A DNA stretch of 64,000 bases from CAZGRP01 sp964527995 (GTDB taxonomy: Bacteria > Zhuqueibacterota > Zhuqueibacteria > Oceanimicrobiales > CAZGRP01): the NCBI GenBank assembly GCA_964527995.1, contig CAZGRP010000009.1:31606-95605 (forward strand), read 5' to 3'. The stretch's first letter is position 1, and every line of letters begins with the position of its first letter. Of this stretch, positions 25,084 to 33,687 are shown piece by piece. Under the pieces are notes generated by a model, which searched no databases, was not told the DNA's origin, and was given only the letters and a program-made list of their open reading frames with translations. The position numbers and the translations under genes were made by a program.

Positions 25084-25797
25084 TTACGGAGCCGAAGCCA
25101 GAGAATCCCGCACCGTGGTCAGCGAACCGCGGAGCAACCGCAGGTTCTGTTCGTAGCGACCTCCCGGCAGGGCAGAGTCGACCAGCGCGATGAGCCGGTC
25201 CATCGCCTCGATCAATTCTTGGCGCCGTTCGCCCGGCTCGACAATCGAGGGTTGCATTTTTCGAAATCGGGCCTGGGCCACAAAGAACACCGCCGCAGGG
25301 TTCTCGGCGTCAAGGCGGTGAAACTCCTCCGCAGCCTTCAGGTATCGCTCGCCGGCCGCGGCGGCAGCCGCCCCTCTGCTCAGGTCCTGCAGATTGCGCA
25401 ACGCCTCGCACAGGTTTTCGTAGGTCTGGGTTCGGTTCAGGTCCCGACCGCCAACCTGCCACTCCGTGGTCAGGGCGATACCTCGCTCCAGGTGCAAGGC
25501 CGCCAATTGATAGTTTCGTTCCGGATCGACGCCCTGCTTGGCCAGACGGAAGTGAGCGTCCCCTTTGATCAGGTGCAGTTGATTGCAGCCTTCGGTTGTG
25601 GAGGCCGAGCTCTGGGGTTGTCCCTCTTCGGCCGCACCGCAGGTGACCTCCTGCGTTGCGATCCAGGGGTAGTCCGCAGAGGCAGCGTGCTTCTTGAAGG
25701 CCTGGAGCTGCTTCAAGGAGGGAGCGCACGAAACGAAGACCAGGGCCAGGGTCAAGGTCACGAACCGCCCCCAGGGAAAGTGTCGCATGGGTCTCAT
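25084..25797 (-). CDS. Uncharacterised lipoprotein with TPR-like helices
   Basis: This 237-residue protein has a signal sequence ending in a lipobox (LALVFVSC), so it should be a lipoprotein with its acylated Cys at about residue 24. The rest looks helical with tetratricopeptide-like pairs (GDAHFRLAKQG, YQLAALHLERGI, YENLCEALRNL). The ATG overlaps the stop of the upstream membrane-protein gene (ATGA), so translation is coupled. The product probably forms an envelope complex with that protein. Family unknown. Confidence 0.7.
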   Translation of the reverse strand: MRPMRHFPWGRFVTLTLALVFVSCAPSLKQLQAFKKHAASADYPWIATQEVTCGAAEEGQPQSSASTTEGCNQLHLIKGDAHFRLAKQGVDPERNYQLAALHLERGIALTTEWQVGGRDLNRTQTYENLCEALRNLQDLSRGAAAAAAGERYLKAAEEFHRLDAENPAAVFFVAQARFRKMQPSIVEPGERRQELIEAMDRLIALVDSALPGGRYEQNLRLLRGSLTTVRDSLASAP

Positions 25798-27173
25798 TCG
25801 CTGATCTCCTGTTTGACTTTCTCAAAAATGCTGCGCACCGGCTCATTGGCCCGGCGCAGTTCCTCGACAGTCTCCACCAGGAGATCCAGGTCGCCGCGTG
25901 CCTCCTCGTCCTCCTGGATTTTGTCGACCGACGCCATCAAGGTTTCAAAACCGCCGGCTTCGGCCAACAACCCGGGTTCGATTTCCGCTTTCAGCTCCAG
26001 GGTGGCTGCCGCCTCGCGGAACTGCTGCAGCCCCTGTTCAAACTCTTCCCGCGACTCGAAGCGATCCTTGAACTCGTCCCAGAGTTCGTCGACATCGCCC
26101 CGCAGGAACTTCCGCACGGCCTTCTCCATGAAAGGACGATCCGATCCTTTCAGCTCCTGCTCGAAGGCTTTCTTGAAAATCGGGCTGGCCAGGAGCAGCG
26201 CAAAGCCGGTATCGGCGTCGACCAGCTTCAACGGCACCACCGCCGGATCGAAAGGTAGCTTGAGAATGCGAGCCTTCCATTTGGCGTAGGCCGCCCCGAC
26301 CAGCGTGCTGCTGACCCCCACGATGCTGCCGACAACACCAAGTGGCGGAGCCAGGCCACCAAGCACACGCCCAAACGACCTGGCAGCCCGCTCGACGACG
26401 GCCCGCACAGGATTCTTCTTCACAAAAAGCTCGTAGGCACTCTTCACCTCTTTGACGGCATTGCCGACATCGCCACTGGAAAGAAGACGATCCGCCACCG
26501 TCGCGGCCTGCTGCAACTTTTGCGTCACTGGTTCGAATTGCCGGCGCAGCGATTCGGGCAGAATCTGAGCTACCTGCTGCACCATGGCCAGGTTCTTTCG
26601 TACCTTCTTAAGATAGAGCTGGGCCTCACTCTGCTGCCGCTCGCTGACAGCCGCGTCTCTCGACTTGCGCACTTCGGCGATCGCTTCTCTGGCCTCACCG
26701 GGCCGGCCGGCCGTACGGCTGCCGAAGTAGAACCCGATGACGGCGGTCAGCAGAGCGCTCAGGATTTCGGGGATGCCCGACTTGACGACGTCGAACATCG
26801 ACAGAGCCACAATGTAGAGCGAGACAGTGAGAATGATCAGCGTGATGATCGACCGCACCGTGCCTGCCGGAAGACCCGCAGGCGTTCTCATAAATGTTTC
26901 CAAATCCTTGGCCTCGACGCAGGCGTCGAAGAACCGCCTTTGCAGGTAGAACATGTAGCCGACGAACAGGGCTGTCACCACCAGCACAAAAGCAATGGTG
27001 GCGATCACCCAATAGGTGCTCGGTTGCGTCCACCCCGCACTCTGCTCGGCTGCGCCTTGCATCGATGCGGCAGCGGCGATCGTCCCGGACAGGCCGGTAG
27101 GCAACCCCACAAGCGGCAAGAGCAGGGCAGCAACAACGGGGACAGCGATGACGATTCTCCAAGATCGGATCAT
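25794..27173 (-). CDS. Uncharacterised membrane protein with long coiled-coil cytoplasmic part
   Basis: This is 459 residues from ATG 27173, chosen because GGAGGA lies 8 bases before it and the next residues form a signal-like helix. The upstream frame extension lacks a site. It has an N-terminal hydrophobic segment (8-30), three transmembrane helices (about 50-150), then a charged helical region (about 170-270, REAIAEVRKSRDAAVSERQQ) and a hydrophobic glycine-rich stretch (ARSFGRVLGGLAPPLGVVGS). The C-terminal 190 residues are acidic and helical. I do not recognise the family. It is co-transcribed with the lipoprotein at 25084. Confidence 0.7.
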   Translation of the reverse strand: MIRSWRIVIAVPVVAALLLPLVGLPTGLSGTIAAAASMQGAAEQSAGWTQPSTYWVIATIAFVLVVTALFVGYMFYLQRRFFDACVEAKDLETFMRTPAGLPAGTVRSIITLIILTVSLYIVALSMFDVVKSGIPEILSALLTAVIGFYFGSRTAGRPGEAREAIAEVRKSRDAAVSERQQSEAQLYLKKVRKNLAMVQQVAQILPESLRRQFEPVTQKLQQAATVADRLLSSGDVGNAVKEVKSAYELFVKKNPVRAVVERAARSFGRVLGGLAPPLGVVGSIVGVSSTLVGAAYAKWKARILKLPFDPAVVPLKLVDADTGFALLLASPIFKKAFEQELKGSDRPFMEKAVRKFLRGDVDELWDEFKDRFESREEFEQGLQQFREAAATLELKAEIEPGLLAEAGGFETLMASVDKIQEDEEARGDLDLLVETVEELRRANEPVRSIFEKVKQEISE

Positions 27174-27308
27174 CCCAGTGTCCTCCTGAGAATGGGTGAG
27201 CTTCTCTTGCGAGCTCCCTGTTGAGTTTTTTTGCTTCGAGCAGACTTCGAGTGAGGTGGGCAAGATGAGGACGGTCGGAGAAGCTTTCCCCGCAGCCTCC
27301 TCGAGTAC

Positions 27309-28343
27309 TTAGCGAAGATCGTCGGCGTGGTGCTGGCGAAGAAACAGGTCGCGGCCACGCACCAGCGCTGCGATTTTGGCATCCGCTACCGAGCGGTGCA
27401 ACATCCAGAGTCCACAATCCGGATGGACATAGTGGATCCGTTCTTCCCCCAGAGCCGTCGCTGCGGTCTCTATGTCGCGAGCGATCTCGTCGGCGCTTTC
27501 GACACGGTTGTCTTTGATGTCGATGACGCCAACGCCAACGCCAACGCGGTCGGGCAGGTCGCGCAAGATCTTCACTTGCTCGATGCCCCAGCGTTTGAAT
27601 TCGAGCACAAGGTGGTCTGCATGCAGTTGTGCCAGAAAAGGCAGGAGCTGCTGCCAGTGCCCGCTTTGCACCGACTGGCCGCCGTAGTTGCCGAAACAGA
27701 CATGAACAGCCTTCTCGCCCTGCACAGCATCCAGCACCCGGTTGATCGCCGCCGCAGCCCATTCACCCTCTTCAGGGTGGCCGGAGATATTGGCCTCGTC
27801 GACCTGCACGACATCCGCATCGATTTCGGCAACCTGGGCTGCGAGCACCTCCGCCAGCGCCAGCGCCAGCTTCTCTCGACTTCCGTAGGTGTGGTCGAGC
27901 AGGGTTTTGCTGAGCATGTGAGGCCCGGTGACCGTGAACTTCAGCGGCCTGGTGGTCTGTTCCCGGCTGAGGGCATAGGCGTCCGGCAGGTCCAGGCTGC
28001 CCTCTCCGAGGAGTGCTTCAACGATGCCGGCGGGCTTCTGGCGAAAACGAAGCTCTTCGTGCCGCCGGAACTCGCGCCAGTCCGCCCGGCTGAAGTCGGT
28101 CCGGATGCCCGACATCGGCCGGATGAAATACTCGATCATGCCATTGGTTTCCGGATGGTTGACATCGAAACGCGACAGCTCGCCATCGGTCAGCACGTCG
28201 ATGCCGGCCAACTCCTGGGTCTTCATCACCACTTTCACAGCGTCGATCAGGTTCTGGCGAGTCGGATAGGCGCGCAGCCACTCCGGCACTGGATAGCTTC
28301 CCACCAGGGTGGTCTTGATACCGGCGGTTTTCGTCTCTGCCAC
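27309..28343 (-). CDS. MetE C-terminal-like (cobalamin-independent methionine synthase family) methyltransferase
   Basis: This 344-residue zinc-thiol methyltransferase corresponds to the C-terminal half of MetE. It starts TTLVGSYPVPEWL and carries DGELSRFD, VTGPHML, QVDEANI, HVCFGN (zinc ligands H and C), a later E, and HPDCGLW with the last zinc cysteine. The N-terminal half of MetE is absent, as in archaeal and many bacterial stand-alone relatives that use methylcobalamin or other donors. It may make methionine or demethylate another compound. It is divergent from the molybdenum hydroxylase operon with a candidate promoter at 28377-28405. Confidence 0.85.
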   Translation of the reverse strand: MAETKTAGIKTTLVGSYPVPEWLRAYPTRQNLIDAVKVVMKTQELAGIDVLTDGELSRFDVNHPETNGMIEYFIRPMSGIRTDFSRADWREFRRHEELRFRQKPAGIVEALLGEGSLDLPDAYALSREQTTRPLKFTVTGPHMLSKTLLDHTYGSREKLALALAEVLAAQVAEIDADVVQVDEANISGHPEEGEWAAAAINRVLDAVQGEKAVHVCFGNYGGQSVQSGHWQQLLPFLAQLHADHLVLEFKRWGIEQVKILRDLPDRVGVGVGVIDIKDNRVESADEIARDIETAATALGEERIHYVHPDCGLWMLHRSVADAKIAALVRGRDLFLRQHHADDLR

Positions 28344-28376
28344 AGGAACTCCTCCATTGTCGTTTTCGGATTAGCA

Positions 28377-28405
28377 TCAATAATGAAAAATCTTCCCAAT
28401 GTCAA
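28377..28405 (-). promoter_or_regulatory. Candidate promoter of the MetE-like gene
   Basis: On the minus strand TTGACA (28405-28400), a 17-base spacer and TATTGA (28382-28377). The -35 is perfect and the -10 is weak. Confidence 0.4.
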
Positions 28406-28542
28406 GAGTTTTTTGCAATTACGTCATTCCGGAGATGGATGTGGGCCAACCCGAGACGAGGCAGAGACTTGAGGTGGAATCCCAGACTGCCGGCGGCCAG
28501 CCTAAGACTCGCCTAGGTTGTAGCAGCCGCCGGAAAAAGCGG

Positions 28543-28571
28543 TTGACAAACCACCGCCTCGTTGTTATATT
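28543..28571 (+). promoter_or_regulatory. Promoter of the molybdenum hydroxylase operon
   Basis: TTGACA (28543-28548), 17 bases, TATATT (28566-28571). It lies 188 bases before the GTG start of the small subunit. Confidence 0.75.
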
Positions 28572-28577
28572 GGATGC

Positions 28578-28602
28578 GCCTTCACCCGAAGCAGGGGAAG
28601 GC
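28578..28602 (+). promoter_or_regulatory. 5'-end hairpin in the leader of the molybdenum hydroxylase operon
   Basis: GCCTTC pairs with GAAGGC and, after one bulged A, CCC pairs with GGG around a six-base loop. It starts about where transcription should begin, so it would cap the mRNA. I cannot match the leader to the known Moco riboswitch. Confidence 0.45.
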
Positions 28603-28759
28603 CTGTGATGACGAGGATGCTGCTGCCTGTTTTTCCTGCATTGTACTCGACTCTTCTCTGGCTCCCGACATAGATTCCAACGCACCAACATTCATGATGC
28701 ACCCGATGTTCTTCTCATTCCAAACAGGAACACTGGAACGAACGGAAGGAGGTGCCGTC

Positions 28760-29224
28760 GTGACAAACAGAATTGCGGTAACCGTGAACGGACAGAAGTT
28801 TGAGCACGAAGTCGAGCCCAGACTCTTGCTCGTTCACTACCTGCGCGAGGTTCTCGGCCTGACGGGGACGCACGTGGGGTGCGATACCAGCCAGTGCGGT
28901 GCCTGCACGGTGCTCGTCAACGATCAGGCGGTGAAGTCGTGCACGATGTTCGCGGTGCAGGCCGACGGCGCGAACATCGTCACCATCGAAGGGCTTGCCC
29001 AAAATGGCAAGCTGCATCCTCTGCAGGAGGCTTTCTGGGAGGAGCATGGTCTACAATGTGGGTTCTGCACGCCAGGCATGATCCTGACCGCATACCAGAT
29101 CCTGCAGCGTGACTCGAACCCGGACGAAGCTGCGATTCGGCACGGACTGGAAGGCAATCTCTGCCGCTGCACTGGCTATCAAAATATCGTTCGAGCGGTG
29201 AAACGGGCGGCGGCGAACATGTAG
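28760..29224 (+). CDS. Molybdenum hydroxylase small subunit, two [2Fe-2S] clusters (CoxS/XdhC type)
   Basis: This 154-residue subunit passes electrons from the molybdenum centre to FAD. The GTG at 28760 is taken as the start because AAGGAGG lies 6 bases before it and the product then has the family length; open frame upstream is leader. The plant-type cluster ligands are C41, C46, C49 and C61, and the second cluster ligands are C100, C103, C135 and C137 (CGFCTPGM, CRCTGYQNI). It is the first gene of an S-L-M operon. Confidence 0.93.
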   Translation: MTNRIAVTVNGQKFEHEVEPRLLLVHYLREVLGLTGTHVGCDTSQCGACTVLVNDQAVKSCTMFAVQADGANIVTIEGLAQNGKLHPLQEAFWEEHGLQCGFCTPGMILTAYQILQRDSNPDEAAIRHGLEGNLCRCTGYQNIVRAVKRAAANM

Positions 29225-29345
29225 CTCCGACCTTCCGTGTTCTCCGCATGCGATGGGTCGTCCGCCGTCGATCGCGGGCGAGCCTGTCGATCCAGCAGCG
29301 GACGAGAAAGCCAAGAACCATCAACCCTCAAAAAGGAGAATTCGC

Positions 29346-31673
29346 ATGGCAGTCTCCAGCGTTGTCGGAACGCGGGTAAAACGCAAAGAGGACCCGCGCC
29401 TTCTCACCGGGCGGGCCAGCTATGTCGAGGATCTGGTTTTTCCGGGGATGGTCTGGGCCGCCATCGTTCGCAGCCCCTATGCCCACGCTACTCTGCGCCA
29501 TGTCGACACAGCCGCTGCGGCGCGCCATCCCGGTGTGCTGGCCGTCCTCACCGGAGCCGATCTCAAGGACAAAGTCGGCGGCATCCCGGTTGCCCACCGC
29601 ATCCCTGATCTGAAAGAGCCATTTCATCCGCCCATGGCGACCGAAGAAGTGCATTACGTCGGTGAACCGGTCGCGGCCGTCGTGGCCACCGACCGCTACG
29701 TCGCCAAGGATGCCGTTCAGCTGGTAAATGTCGACTACGAACCGCTCCCCGTCGTGGTCGACCCGGAGAAGGCCATGGAACCAGGCAGCCCGCTGGTCCA
29801 CAAGGATCTCGGCACCAACATCGCCTTCTCTTCAACCACGACCTGCGGCGACATCGAGCAGGGGTTCGCCGAGGCCGACCTTACCGTCAGTGCCCGATTC
29901 GTGAACCAGAGGCTGGTGCCCAACGCCATCGAACCCCGCGGGGTGATTTCGCTCTGGCATCCCGGCTATGAGACGCTCACCGTCTATTCCTCCACCCAGA
30001 TTCCCCATCTGCTGAAACTGCTCCTGTCCGGTATCCTGGGTGTGCCCGAACACAAAGTCCGCATCGTCGCGCCGGAGGTGGGCGGAGGGTTCGGCAGCAA
30101 GCTCAACTGCTACAGCGAGGAGGTCATCGTCGGCTATCTGTCCCAGCAACTGGGCCGGCCGGTCAAATGGATCGAGGAACGTTCTGAAGCCTACCTGGCC
30201 ACCATCCATGGTCGCGACCAGATCAACTACGTGGAAGTCGGCGTCAAGAAAGATGGCAGGATCACAGCCTTGAAGGTGCAGGTGATTGCCGATCTCGGCG
30301 CCTACCACCAGCTTCTCACCCCGGTCATCCCGGTCCTCACCGGTTTGATGATCACCGGCTGTTACAAAGTGCCGAACCTGAAGTGCGACATCCACGCGGT
30401 CTTCACCAACAAGATCTCCACGGATGCCTATCGTGGCGCCGGCAGGCCGGAAGCCACCTATCTCATCGAGCGTGCCATCGACCTGGTGGCTCGCAAGCTC
30501 CGGAAAGACCCCATCGCCGTGCGCCGGAAAAACTTCCCGAAGAGCAACGAATTCCCGTTCACCACGCCTTCGGGAATTCAGTACGACAGCGGCGACTACC
30601 AGCGCAGCCTGGATCGTCTGCTGGAGTTGATCGACTATCCGAAGCTGCGCGAAGAACAGAAGGCGCTGCGCAAACAGGGCAAGCTCATGGGGATCGGTTT
30701 TTCAACCTACGTCGAGGTCTGCGGCATGGGGCCAAGCGCAGCCATGCCGGCCGGCGGCTGGGAAAGCTGCACCGTGCGTGTCGAGCGCACGGGCAAGGTC
30801 ACCGTGCTGACAGGCATCTCCCCGCACGGCCAGGGCGAAGAGACCACCTTTGCGCAGATCGTCGCCGACGAATTCGGCATCCCGATCGAGGATGTGGAGG
30901 TCATCCACGGCGACACCGACCGCATCCAATCGGGCATCGGCACCTTCGGCTCCCGCGGTGTCTCGGTGGGCGGTGCCGCTCTGTTCCTGGCAACCCGGGA
31001 GATCCGCGAGAAGGTGAAGAAGCTGGCGGCCCATCTTCTCGAGGCCAGCCCGGAGGACATGGTGTTCGAAGGCGGCAAGCTGTTCGTCAGAGGGGCACCG
31101 TCCAAGGCGGTCACCTTTCTCGACGTTGTAACCGCCGCCTACATCGCCGACAACCTTCCTGAAGGTGTCGAGCCTGGCCTGGAGGCAGTGCATTTCTTCG
31201 AGCCCCCGAACTTCACCTATCCTTTTGGCGCCCACTGTGCCATCGTCGACATTGATCGCGACACCGGCGAGGTGACCATCCGCCGATATGTGGCTGTGGA
31301 CGACTGCGGCAAGGTCATCAACCCGATGATCGTCGACGGACAGTTGCACGGCGGCATCGCCCAGGGAATTGCCCAGGCGATGTACGAGGAAGCCATCTAC
31401 GATGAGAACGGCCAGCTATTGACCGCTTCGATGTTGGACTACGCCGTACCCAAGGCTTCCTACATGCCCTCTTTCGAACTCGACCGCACCGAAACGCCGA
31501 GCCCGGTCAATCCTCTCGGGGTCAAGGGCGTCGGCGAGGCAGGCACCATCGCGTCCTCAGCAGCGGTGGTCAATGCGGTGGTCGATGCTCTCGCTCCCTT
31601 CGGCGTCGATCACGTCGACATGCCGGTGAAGCCGGAACGAATCTGGAAGCTCATCCACAAGGGAGGCAAGTGA
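29346..31673 (+). CDS. Molybdenum hydroxylase large subunit (CoxL form II / xanthine-aldehyde oxidase family)
   Basis: This is the 775-residue catalytic subunit carrying molybdopterin cytosine dinucleotide. The ATG at 29346 has AAAAGGAGA before it; an in-frame ATG at 29253 would add an atypical stretch. The active-site loop reads AYRGAGR near residue 361, which is the form II signature, not the AYxCSFR of true aerobic CO dehydrogenase. The catalytic glutamate is in KGVGEAG near 728. Pterin-binding motifs GGGFGSK and GQGEETTFAQI are present. The oxidised substrate (purine, aldehyde or aromatic) cannot be read from sequence. Confidence 0.93.
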   Translation: MAVSSVVGTRVKRKEDPRLLTGRASYVEDLVFPGMVWAAIVRSPYAHATLRHVDTAAAARHPGVLAVLTGADLKDKVGGIPVAHRIPDLKEPFHPPMATEEVHYVGEPVAAVVATDRYVAKDAVQLVNVDYEPLPVVVDPEKAMEPGSPLVHKDLGTNIAFSSTTTCGDIEQGFAEADLTVSARFVNQRLVPNAIEPRGVISLWHPGYETLTVYSSTQIPHLLKLLLSGILGVPEHKVRIVAPEVGGGFGSKLNCYSEEVIVGYLSQQLGRPVKWIEERSEAYLATIHGRDQINYVEVGVKKDGRITALKVQVIADLGAYHQLLTPVIPVLTGLMITGCYKVPNLKCDIHAVFTNKISTDAYRGAGRPEATYLIERAIDLVARKLRKDPIAVRRKNFPKSNEFPFTTPSGIQYDSGDYQRSLDRLLELIDYPKLREEQKALRKQGKLMGIGFSTYVEVCGMGPSAAMPAGGWESCTVRVERTGKVTVLTGISPHGQGEETTFAQIVADEFGIPIEDVEVIHGDTDRIQSGIGTFGSRGVSVGGAALFLATREIREKVKKLAAHLLEASPEDMVFEGGKLFVRGAPSKAVTFLDVVTAAYIADNLPEGVEPGLEAVHFFEPPNFTYPFGAHCAIVDIDRDTGEVTIRRYVAVDDCGKVINPMIVDGQLHGGIAQGIAQAMYEEAIYDENGQLLTASMLDYAVPKASYMPSFELDRTETPSPVNPLGVKGVGEAGTIASSAAVVNAVVDALAPFGVDHVDMPVKPERIWKLIHKGGK

Positions 31674-31674
31674 G

Positions 31675-32544
31675 ATGATCCCAGCGGCATTCGAATACCA
31701 CGCCCCGGAATCCCTCAAGGAGGCGGCATCGCTCCTGGCCAGACACAGGGAGGACGCCAAGCTTCTGGCCGGGGGACATACTCTGATTCCGCTGATGAAG
31801 TTGCGCATGGCTCAGCCGAAACTGGTCATCGACCTGAGCAGAATCCCGGGTCTCAGCTACATCGAGGAATCCGGCGGTGAGATCCGCATTGGGGCGATGA
31901 CGACGCACTACACCATCGAGAGCTCTAGTCTCCTGCGCCAGAAGCTGACGGCGCTACAAGAAGCCGCTTCGTGCATCGGCGACGTGCAGGTACGCAACAA
32001 GGGCACCATCGGCGGCAGCCTGGCCCATGCCGACCCGGCCGCGGACTATCCCGCCGCAATGCTCGCCTTCGGGGCCGAAATGGTGGCGCAAGGGCCGCGT
32101 GCCGACCGCGTTGTGCCTGCAGCCCGGTTCTTCGTCGATCTACTGACCACAGCGCTGCGGCCCCTCGATATCCTGCGTGAGGTGCGCATCCCAGTGCCTG
32201 CGGCGGGCAGCGGCAGCGCCTATGCCAAGCTTTATCAGAAGGCGTCCGGATTCGCCCTTGTTGGCGTGGCCGCTGTCGTCACCCTCAAGAACGGCGTCAT
32301 CGACGCAGCCAGCGTGGCGGTGACCGGCGTCGGGCCGAAGGCGTTCAAGGCCAGGTGGGTCGAGAAGGGTCTTGTCGGCCGCGAACCCGATGCAAAGGTG
32401 CTGCAGCGAGCCGCTCGCCGGGTCATGCGCGGCATCGAAGAAGTGAACGACGACATCCACGCCTCGGCCGACTATCGCCGCGCCATGGCGGTCGTCTACA
32501 CGCAGCGCGCCCTTGAGAAAGCAGTCGAGCGGGCGGCAGCGTAG
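31675..32544 (+). CDS. Molybdenum hydroxylase FAD-binding medium subunit (CoxM type)
   Basis: This 289-residue flavoprotein subunit carries the two FAD-binding motifs of the family, AGGHTLIPLMKLR (from residue 32) and TIGGSLAHADPAAD (from about 112). The ATG begins one base after the stop of the large-subunit gene, so the two are translationally coupled. It is the last gene of the operon, which ends at the strong terminator at 32581. Confidence 0.93.
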   Translation: MIPAAFEYHAPESLKEAASLLARHREDAKLLAGGHTLIPLMKLRMAQPKLVIDLSRIPGLSYIEESGGEIRIGAMTTHYTIESSSLLRQKLTALQEAASCIGDVQVRNKGTIGGSLAHADPAADYPAAMLAFGAEMVAQGPRADRVVPAARFFVDLLTTALRPLDILREVRIPVPAAGSGSAYAKLYQKASGFALVGVAAVVTLKNGVIDAASVAVTGVGPKAFKARWVEKGLVGREPDAKVLQRAARRVMRGIEEVNDDIHASADYRRAMAVVYTQRALEKAVERAAA

Positions 32545-32580
32545 CCACCTCCGCCTGCCGAAAGGGTAAGTATTCCAGTG

Positions 32581-32615
32581 AGCGGCCCTCGGGTTTGCCG
32601 AGGGCCGCTTCTTTA
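32581..32615 (+). terminator. Strong intrinsic terminator of the molybdenum hydroxylase operon
   Basis: AGCGGCCCTCGG (32581-32592) pairs perfectly over 12 bp with 32598-32609 around GTTTG, followed by TCTTT. Confidence 0.85.
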
Positions 32616-32685
32616 GATGGGAGAAAGAGGATAGGCAGGCGAAAGTCGATTCGGAAGAGGATCGTTGATCAAGCGCGGCCTGGCC

Positions 32686-32714
32686 TTGAATCTGGGAGAT
32701 AGGTTTCGTATACT
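32686..32714 (+). promoter_or_regulatory. Promoter of the MNT/HEPN module
   Basis: TTGAAT (32686-32691), 17 bases, TATACT (32709-32714). The start codon follows 38 bases after the -10. Confidence 0.65.
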
Positions 32715-32752
32715 TGGGTGGATGCGAACCCGGCATAATTTGGTCGTTACTC

Positions 32753-33193
32753 ATGCAACAAGGCCAGCTTTCACAAACCGAGCTTGCTGAGTTTCTAAGG
32801 CACCTTCTTCCTCAGCTTGCTGCGAAGTATTCCTTCCGACTTGCTTATCTCTTCGGCTCGGCAGGAACGCCGCGATTCACGAAGCAGAGTGATGTTGATA
32901 TCGCCGTTCTGTTTTCTCGCGACGTCGAGCTGTTTGATGTTTTCAGCAAAGCTGAGATGCTCAAACTGGAGATCCAGGAAAAGACAGGCCTTCCGGTCGA
33001 CATCTCTGTTCTCAATCTTGCATCCCCCCTGCTGAAGTTCGAAGTGGTCCGTGAAGGCCGAAGTCTCTATGCGGATGATGTCGAGTTCCAGGCTATCTTC
33101 GAAAAGGTAACCTATGAGCAATACTTTGAATACGGCCTCCGCCAGGATCGGTATTTTGAATTTCTCGAAAAAAGGTTGGAAGCACCAGAGTAA
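32753..33193 (+). CDS. MNT-type nucleotidyltransferase antitoxin (MntA family)
   Basis: This 146-residue minimal nucleotidyltransferase has the motif G-S-x10-D-x-D intact as G35, S36, D47 and D49 (LFGSAGTP...SDVDIAVL). In MntA/HepT modules this enzyme adds AMP to a tyrosine of the HEPN RNase and so neutralises it. The partner gene overlaps its stop by one base (TAATG), the usual arrangement. Its own promoter lies at 32686, after the terminator of the hydroxylase operon. The third catalytic aspartate (VDISVL) is present. Confidence 0.85.
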   Translation: MQQGQLSQTELAEFLRHLLPQLAAKYSFRLAYLFGSAGTPRFTKQSDVDIAVLFSRDVELFDVFSKAEMLKLEIQEKTGLPVDISVLNLASPLLKFEVVREGRSLYADDVEFQAIFEKVTYEQYFEYGLRQDRYFEFLEKRLEAPE

Positions 33194-33687
33194 TGTTGAA
33201 TGATCGAGTCATCAGAGACCGGCTGGCTGAGATCGACGAGAATGTTGCCATCTTAGAGGAGCTCAGCGGCCTTTCAGAATCTGAATTCTGCAGCGATCCT
33301 AAGGTCTACAAGCTGGCGGAGCGCTGCTTCCAGCTTGCCATCGAGTGCATCCTGGGTATCGCCCATTACCTCATTGCCCAGAATGACTGGCCCCGTCCCC
33401 AGAGCAACTCGGAAGCACTGATCATTTTAGCAGAACAAGGCGTCATCCCAAAGGACTTCGCGACTAAGATCGCTCCTATGATCAATTTCCGCAACATTCT
33501 CGTTCATGCCTACCTTGGAATTGATCACCACATGGTCTATCAACACCTTTGCCGCATCGGGGACTTTCGGACATTCCAGCGGCATCTTCTTCGGTACCTG
33601 AAAACCCGCTCCTCTGGAGAACAAAGGAGGGTTGACAGGCCACTGCCAGACCCGAAGTCAGTATATTCGGTGTCTTTCGGTGTTTAA
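33193..33687 (+). CDS. HEPN-domain RNase toxin (HepT family)
   Basis: This 164-residue helical protein carries the HEPN active site R-x4-H with the following tyrosine (RNILVHAY, residues 100-107). That tyrosine is the AMPylated residue in characterised HepT proteins. The gene starts within the stop of the MNT gene. The C-terminal 25 or so residues after about 138 (RSSGEQRRVDR...) are longer than usual and low in hydrophobics, so the natural end may have been shifted by a mutation or by the join with the next gene. Confidence 0.85.
   Translation: MLNDRVIRDRLAEIDENVAILEELSGLSESEFCSDPKVYKLAERCFQLAIECILGIAHYLIAQNDWPRPQSNSEALIILAEQGVIPKDFATKIAPMINFRNILVHAYLGIDHHMVYQHLCRIGDFRTFQRHLLRYLKTRSSGEQRRVDRPLPDPKSVYSVSFGV

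Larger units (their letters stand above)
28344..28759. other. 416-bp divergent intergenic region between MetE-like gene and molybdenum hydroxylase operon
   Basis: It holds two back-to-back promoters (28377-28405 on the minus strand, 28543-28571 on the plus strand) and a hairpin at the predicted 5' end of the hydroxylase message (28578-28602). No gene is seen. Confidence 0.6.

Noticed and set aside
28572..28760. Moco riboswitch in the hydroxylase leader
   Set aside because: The conserved Moco RNA elements were not recognisable. Only a 5' hairpin can be supported.
29346..31673. True aerobic carbon monoxide dehydrogenase
   Set aside because: The active-site loop reads AYRGAGR rather than AYxCSFR, so it is a form II/oxidase-type hydroxylase.
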